Source of the DNA: Zeus faber
Lineage: Eukaryota; Chordata; Actinopteri; Zeiformes; Zeidae
Length of the DNA: 64,000 nucleotides
Direction of reading: 5' to 3'
Assembly: GCA_960531495.1 (NCBI GenBank)
Contig: OY482849.1
Coordinates: forward strand, 31,560,518 to 31,624,517
Within the stretch, counting starts at the first letter, position 1; every line of letters begins with the position of its first letter. A model generated the notes under the pieces. That model searched no databases. It saw only the letters and a program-made list of their open reading frames with translations, and was not told where the DNA came from. The translations under genes were made by a program, and so were the position numbers. Below, one piece after another: positions 59,331 to 64,000 of the stretch.

Positions 59331-61190
59331 AAAGAGCTCTGGAAAACCGCTTTGTATAACCTAGGCGGGTGCTGCGTTCCGGCTAATCGGAACTCGGAAA
59401 AATCGCACCACCTCCTTGGAAGACAGCAAAGTAACGGCCGTGTGCTGCTAGATTCCCCGAACTTGCCAAACAACTGTAGATTGAACACGGCAGCGCATGG
59501 CGTCCCGTGCAGAGGCTATGAACACGTTTTACTCGGGAGCAGGTTCTGTGATTTGGCGATTTACGACTTTCCCCCGAATGCATCACAATGTCAACTTGCG
59601 CTGCCTTGTGGATCCATGCACGACCCAACGAGTCGTAGCGTACTACACACTACAACAAAAACGTTGCAATATCGATGATAGTTTTATTATCAGTCTTATC
59701 CGCAACACCCTCATATATTGCTATTTGAATGACCCTTAAAAGAGTTTAAGATTAATTATATTACTATAAAGAAGTATACACCAACATAATAAACACATTT
59801 TTCTCTCTCTCTCTCACACACACTCTCACACACACTCTCACCCACGCACACCGATCTATACGTGTCGATTAGTGGTCACATCTGCTGACATCCCATAGGC
59901 GACCAATTGGTTTTGAGGGTTTGGAAAGAGGACGAACTTCCAGCGTAGCGCCAGGACACCGCTCAACCTAGGATTCCCATATGGGTGTTACGAGGATCTT
60001 TGGAAAAGTGTAACGAAATCAAGTTGAAATGTGAAATGCTTTCTGGAGGCCATTACTTTGGGGTGAAATCCAATAAAGTGGAGGTGACGCCGATAACCAT
60101 AGATACATACACATACATATAAATAAAAAACAAAACGTGATATTTCGTCGCACCTTATCTATCTGTAAACGGGCTGTGCGCTCAGCAACTACAACCGTAT
60201 CTTCCTCCAGTAGGTGGCAGTAGTAAGTCACAATTTGTCCATTGGCTGAAGATCTTCTTTCTTTCGGGGATGTCGTTTTTAGATTGACGCGTTTTTCCCA
60301 GCAATACTACACACTTGACAGCTGAATAAAGACAGTGATGAACACAAGTGGTGACGGTTTAAGCATTGGTACAAACAAGCCTCCCCAACCAGAGACCTGT
60401 GTTGCAGCCTCTATGGCCACATCTTAAGTGCGTCAGAGGGGAAACTACAAGTTCCTGCGAGACATAAACTACATTGTCCATAATATAGATGAAGAAATGG
60501 GGGGGGGGGGGGGGGGTAAGTATATATAAGTATAAAAAATTAAAAAAAATAAAAGAGTGGTGAAATGAATCGTGAAGTTCACGGTTTGTCACTCAGATGA
60601 AGAATATGACATAAATAATGGAACACACAACACAAACATAGTACTTAAAGATGTTGTTAAGCATTAAGAATCACTCTCATCGTCGCTCCATTCATTTAAA
60701 AACACCCAAGTGAAAAAAAACCAACAACAACAATTAAGATCACTGACGGGAATAAGTTCCTCAGGTTACTCACGTGAAATGAAACTTTGCTGTGTGTCTT
60801 GGATGAAAGTCGGGCCCAATAAAGCCCCGAGGACCCCCCCAGTATGACATTTTGGAAACTTGAGAAGAAAGCTAACTCGCAAGTTCAGCAAAAAAATAAA
60901 AATAAAATAAACTTAAAACGCGTCCCGGACGAAGGGGTCGGTGTGTTTAATGAGCGTTCGGAGGAGGAGGAGGAGGAGGAGGAGGCCATTGATCACTAAT
61001 CAGATACGATCAATAAGCTGTGGCCCGGGGGCCGCCGCTCCGTCGAGGCGCGTTTCTCCACCGACAGTAAAAGCCGATTCCGGTCCGACCCGAGCCGGGC
61101 TCCCCTCTCCGCTCCATCCCTCTTGACTTGGTGACAGACCTAAAAGCCTTTTGTTGTCATCTTAGCCAATGGAGACGGATTACGACACCG
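59331..61190. other. Intergenic between two divergent genes, simple repeats only
   Basis: It contains a CTCTCACACA-rich stretch near 59,800-59,850, a G run of about 17 at 60,500 and a GGA repeat near 60,960-60,985. No gene is supported. The last part belongs to the gdf11 upstream region. Confidence 0.45.
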
Positions 61191-61201
61191 GGAAGCGCAG
61201 A

Positions 61202-61209
61202 TATATAAA
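61202..61209 (+). promoter_or_regulatory. TATA box, probably of gdf11
   Basis: TATATAAA in a GC-rich setting lies about 460 bases upstream of the gdf11 ATG. It would place a start site near 61,235 and leave a 5' UTR of about 430 bases, unless an untranslated intron intervenes. Confidence 0.5.
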
Positions 61210-61423
61210 GAGCCCCTTTTTGGCCGCACTTGCACATCTCAGTGACACTTCTGCACACTCACACCTCCATATGGACTAATCTGTGATCCGCCAGGAGACC
61301 CCCCCAAAAAAAAACGAAAAACAAAAAAAAACAAAAAACCATGTGAGCAGGGGGGTATGCATCATTGACAAAGATTTTAATACTTTTGACCTAAACTGCC
61401 ACACTGAAACGCACTTTCTTCTT

Positions 61424-61427
<4 letters not shown>

Positions 61428-61459
<32 letters not shown>

Positions 61460-61468
61460 GGGGGGGGG
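61428..61468. repeat. Poly-T / poly-G tract
   Basis: A run of about 30 T is followed by about 10 G within the predicted gdf11 5' leader. Its length should be treated with care because homopolymers are often mis-sequenced. Confidence 0.9.
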
Positions 61469-61669
61469 TGCATTTGTTGCTCAAGCCGCCGCACTGGGAA
61501 TAGACCACGCAACACCACCACCGCCAGATCTCCTTCCTCTCGGATGCATAAGTGAGGGGGTAAAGCATCTCAGAGAACGGGGGCTCTCCCACACCCACAG
61601 GATAAGCCAAACTCTCCAAAAGTTGCGCTGCCCGACCAGTGCACCGCCGCCGCCGCCGCCGCCGCCACC

Positions 61670-62096
61670 ATGCCGCGGTACAACTTCCTCCTGTGCCTGA
61701 CGGTGCTGGCTTCCCTGGGACGCTCGGGGAGCGACGAGCCCAACCTGCTGCTGCCGCCCGCGGCCAGCAGCGAGGCGCCCACGGACGCGCACGGGCTGTC
61801 GCTCCTGGACGAGGAGGCCGGGGGAGCCCGCGAGTGCTCGGCGTGCGTGTGGCGGGAGCAGAGCAAGGTGCTGCGGCTGGAGACCATCAAGTCGCAGATC
61901 CTCAGCAAGCTGCGGCTCAAGCAGGCGCCCAACATCAGCCGCGAGGTGGTGAACCAGCTGCTGCCCAAGGCGCCGCCGCTGCAGCAGCTCCTGGACCACC
62001 AGGACTTCCAGGGGGACGCGTCCTCCCAGGACGAGTTCATGGAGGAGGACGAGTACCACGCCACCACGGAGTCCGTCATCACCATGGCCTCCGAGC
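61670..62096 (+). CDS. gdf11: Growth/differentiation factor 11, coding exon 1 (partial gene)
   Basis: GDF11 is a secreted TGF-beta ligand, sister of myostatin, that patterns the trunk-to-tail transition and neural tissues through activin-type receptors. This exon gives 142 codons of the prodomain plus one base, ending at a GAGC/GTGAGT donor; later exons with the mature ligand are outside the window. The ATG sits in a near-perfect Kozak context (GCCGCCACCATGC). A signal peptide ([14 protein letters not shown]) is followed by the conserved latency segments [32 protein letters not shown] and [13 protein letters not shown], then [16 protein letters not shown]. The residues DFQGDAS and [10 protein letters not shown] fit GDF11 better than myostatin. 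Confidence 0.93.
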
Positions 62097-62319
62097 GTGA
62101 GTAACACCCCCCGACGGATCCACGCGGAAAGTGTCGCCAAATGACTTTATTGGGTCATTTGTGTTAATGTCATCGTCTGCTGTTTTTAGAATCATCTATA
62201 AAAGGCTTTTTCCTCTGGTGCCTGTTAAAGGAATTGCTCTTGACTTGGTTGTGATAATAACAACCACAACAACAACAATAATAGTAACAATAATTGTAAT
62301 AAAAATAACAATAATAACA

Positions 62320-62352
<33 letters not shown>

Positions 62353-64000
62353 CTTCGTGGGTTTGGCAAAAAAGTCCTTTTGGATTATAAACCCAGTTTT
62401 GATGTGTCTTCAATCTGGTTCCAGCCTGGCATTGTGGTCCAGGGGCCCTCGAGGTCCCAATGTGTACAGTCGTATTATTTTAAGAACCTTTTCCACGTTT
62501 CGGACGCGCAGGAGCCGGTGTTTTGTTCGACTTTGCGGGAACCCGATGACGGACGCGTGAATGTCAAGTGCACAAATCAATAAATGATAATCGGGCGGCA
62601 TTTGGTCAGCGGTTGCTGCGTTCCCAGCGGCACATTATTGTTGTTGTTGTTGTTGTTGTTGTTTATTTATTATTATTTTTTTAAATTTTTTTTTGCATTG
62701 CATCTAATTAGGTGTCGGAGTCACGTGCTGACGTCACGGGCTCTAAACGCGCTGGTTTGGTGCGCGGTCCTTAGTACCGCGACCCGTGCGGCAGATAGAC
62801 TGCGGAGACATTTCATAAGAGCGCGGCTGAACCCCGGCAGCTGGGCTCTATCGCTCTTTTATAGGAGGGGTGGGGGGCTGCTCTCTACCGGGCTCCCTGC
62901 TGTTCATCGCAGTGAGAAAAAGTGTGTCCAAAAAGCTGCCATTGTTGTCCCCACGCATCGCCCCACCCCGCCGCACACCCCGCCCCACCCCTCGATCGCA
63001 CTTGCCTTTTAAATGCGAAGTTTATAGGCGCAGCCCGGGTTCACAAAGACAGAGGAACACTCGGGGTCGAGGGGAGTGTGTGACCTTTCAACAACATTTA
63101 CACACATAATATATTCTGCACAATGAGAGCGAAACAGCCGCAAAATAATCGTTTTTTTTTTTGTTTTTTTTTTTGTTTTTTTTGCCACCAATACGAACAA
63201 AAAGCTGCGTGCGGGAAGACTCGGCTCACCTCTCTGGTCCCTTGCACGGTGCAACTTCTCAGCTTTGGTGAAGAACATGCATTTGACAATTAAAAAAAAA
63301 AAAGAGTCATTCATAGAGAGAGGTGTTTTAGTGTGGGTGGACATGTTGTACACACACCACATGCACCACATCAACTTATATCAATGTACTGGATTGTAAT
63401 CAGTCTATGATCATCCTAGATATCCGGTCTGGTCGATTTGATTATAATGATTATAGTGCATGTGTAGTCATAGGAGGCCAAAATGTCATATATATTTACT
63501 GAGATTTCATATAATGTCAAAATGTTGTTTTTTTTTGTTGTTTTTTTTGCACATGCATTTTCAAGATTTTTTGGCACATTGCATTTATTTTATTTGCATC
63601 ACACTTGATGAACTGTAACCCAACTGTGCGGATTTAGATTGGCCTTTTGGAAAACGTCTTCCTTAGATCGATCGATCACTAGACCGATAAGAGGGCGGCC
63701 GCTGAGGGACTGGCGAGGCGGACACGACAGCGGGGGTCGGAATTTGATTTGGTCGAAACGGCGTCATTTTGATGTTGTCTACGTCATGTTTTTACATCAA
63801 GTAACTCCAGCACAACTTTTGTATTATACTGAAAAATCCTCTAATCACTGATCGAATCCAAAATCTTACACACACACACACACGTACATGCACACGTTGA
63901 TGATTGATGTTCTCACATGGATATTTTTCCATCGGAACTATAAAAAAAGCTTATTCCCTCCATGGTGATAAACCATCATCTGCACTCTTGGTGCTCATCC
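62097..64000 (+). other. gdf11 first intron (5' part)
   Basis: No second gdf11 exon is found before the right edge. The stretch holds AAC/AAT repeats near 62,250-62,350, a TTG repeat near 62,638-62,661, a GC-rich patch with an E-box/CRE pair at 62,722-62,736, and T-rich and CA simple sequence. ORFs here have no family resemblance. Confidence 0.6.
62722..62736. promoter_or_regulatory. E-box / CRE pair in gdf11 intron 1
   Basis: CACGTG (62722-62727) is followed after one base by TGACGTCA (62729-62736), both perfect palindromes, in a GC-rich patch. This suggests an intronic enhancer or alternative promoter. Function is inference. Confidence 0.4.

Noticed and set aside
61481-62140. 219-aa minus-strand ORF over gdf11 exon 1
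   Set aside because: It is an antisense shadow of a strongly supported exon with signal peptide and Kozak start.

Overview
The window is nuclear DNA from a bony fish, most likely a percomorph-type teleost. Genes are vertebrate, split by short introns with GT-AG borders, and the spaces between them hold CA, TA, AAT and ATCT microsatellites, a tRNA-derived SINE, decayed Ty3/gypsy fragments and small inverted-repeat elements. No prokaryotic, CRISPR or viral gene cassette was seen.

Layout, left to right: a CpG-rich start with a CRE; rabif (minus, 2 exons); adipor1 (minus, 7 coding exons, 375 aa); a CpG-rich adipor1 upstream region; an inverted-repeat element carrying five CCAAT boxes; inava (minus, 9 coding exons, 625 aa); an inava upstream region with a GGC repeat and a CpG-rich candidate promoter; gpr25 (minus, one exon, 366 aa); olfml3 (minus, 3 exons, 389 aa); about 6 kb of transposon wreckage; avil (plus, 19 coding exons, 815 aa); a gene-poor stretch with a 28-bp minisatellite and a dispersed direct repeat; an LRRFIP-like coiled-coil gene (minus, 6 exons, 371 aa); and the first coding exon of gdf11 (plus), whose remaining exons lie beyond the right edge.

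Exon borders were worked out by hand from reading frame, GT/AG signals and remembered family sequences; every multi-exon model closes in phase. The genes do not form one pathway. They cover Rab-protein chaperoning, adiponectin sensing, epithelial junctions and innate signalling, a chemokine-type receptor, a secreted olfactomedin protein, actin bundling and TGF-beta signalling. From memory, rabif, adipor1, inava and gpr25 match a human 1q32 group, olfml3 human 1p13, and avil and gdf11 human 12q13-14, so the segment looks like several ancestral blocks joined together. I found no clear novel system. The most unusual items are the CCAAT-box-bearing transposon, the nested hairpin near 49.7 kb and two diverged direct-repeat pairs.
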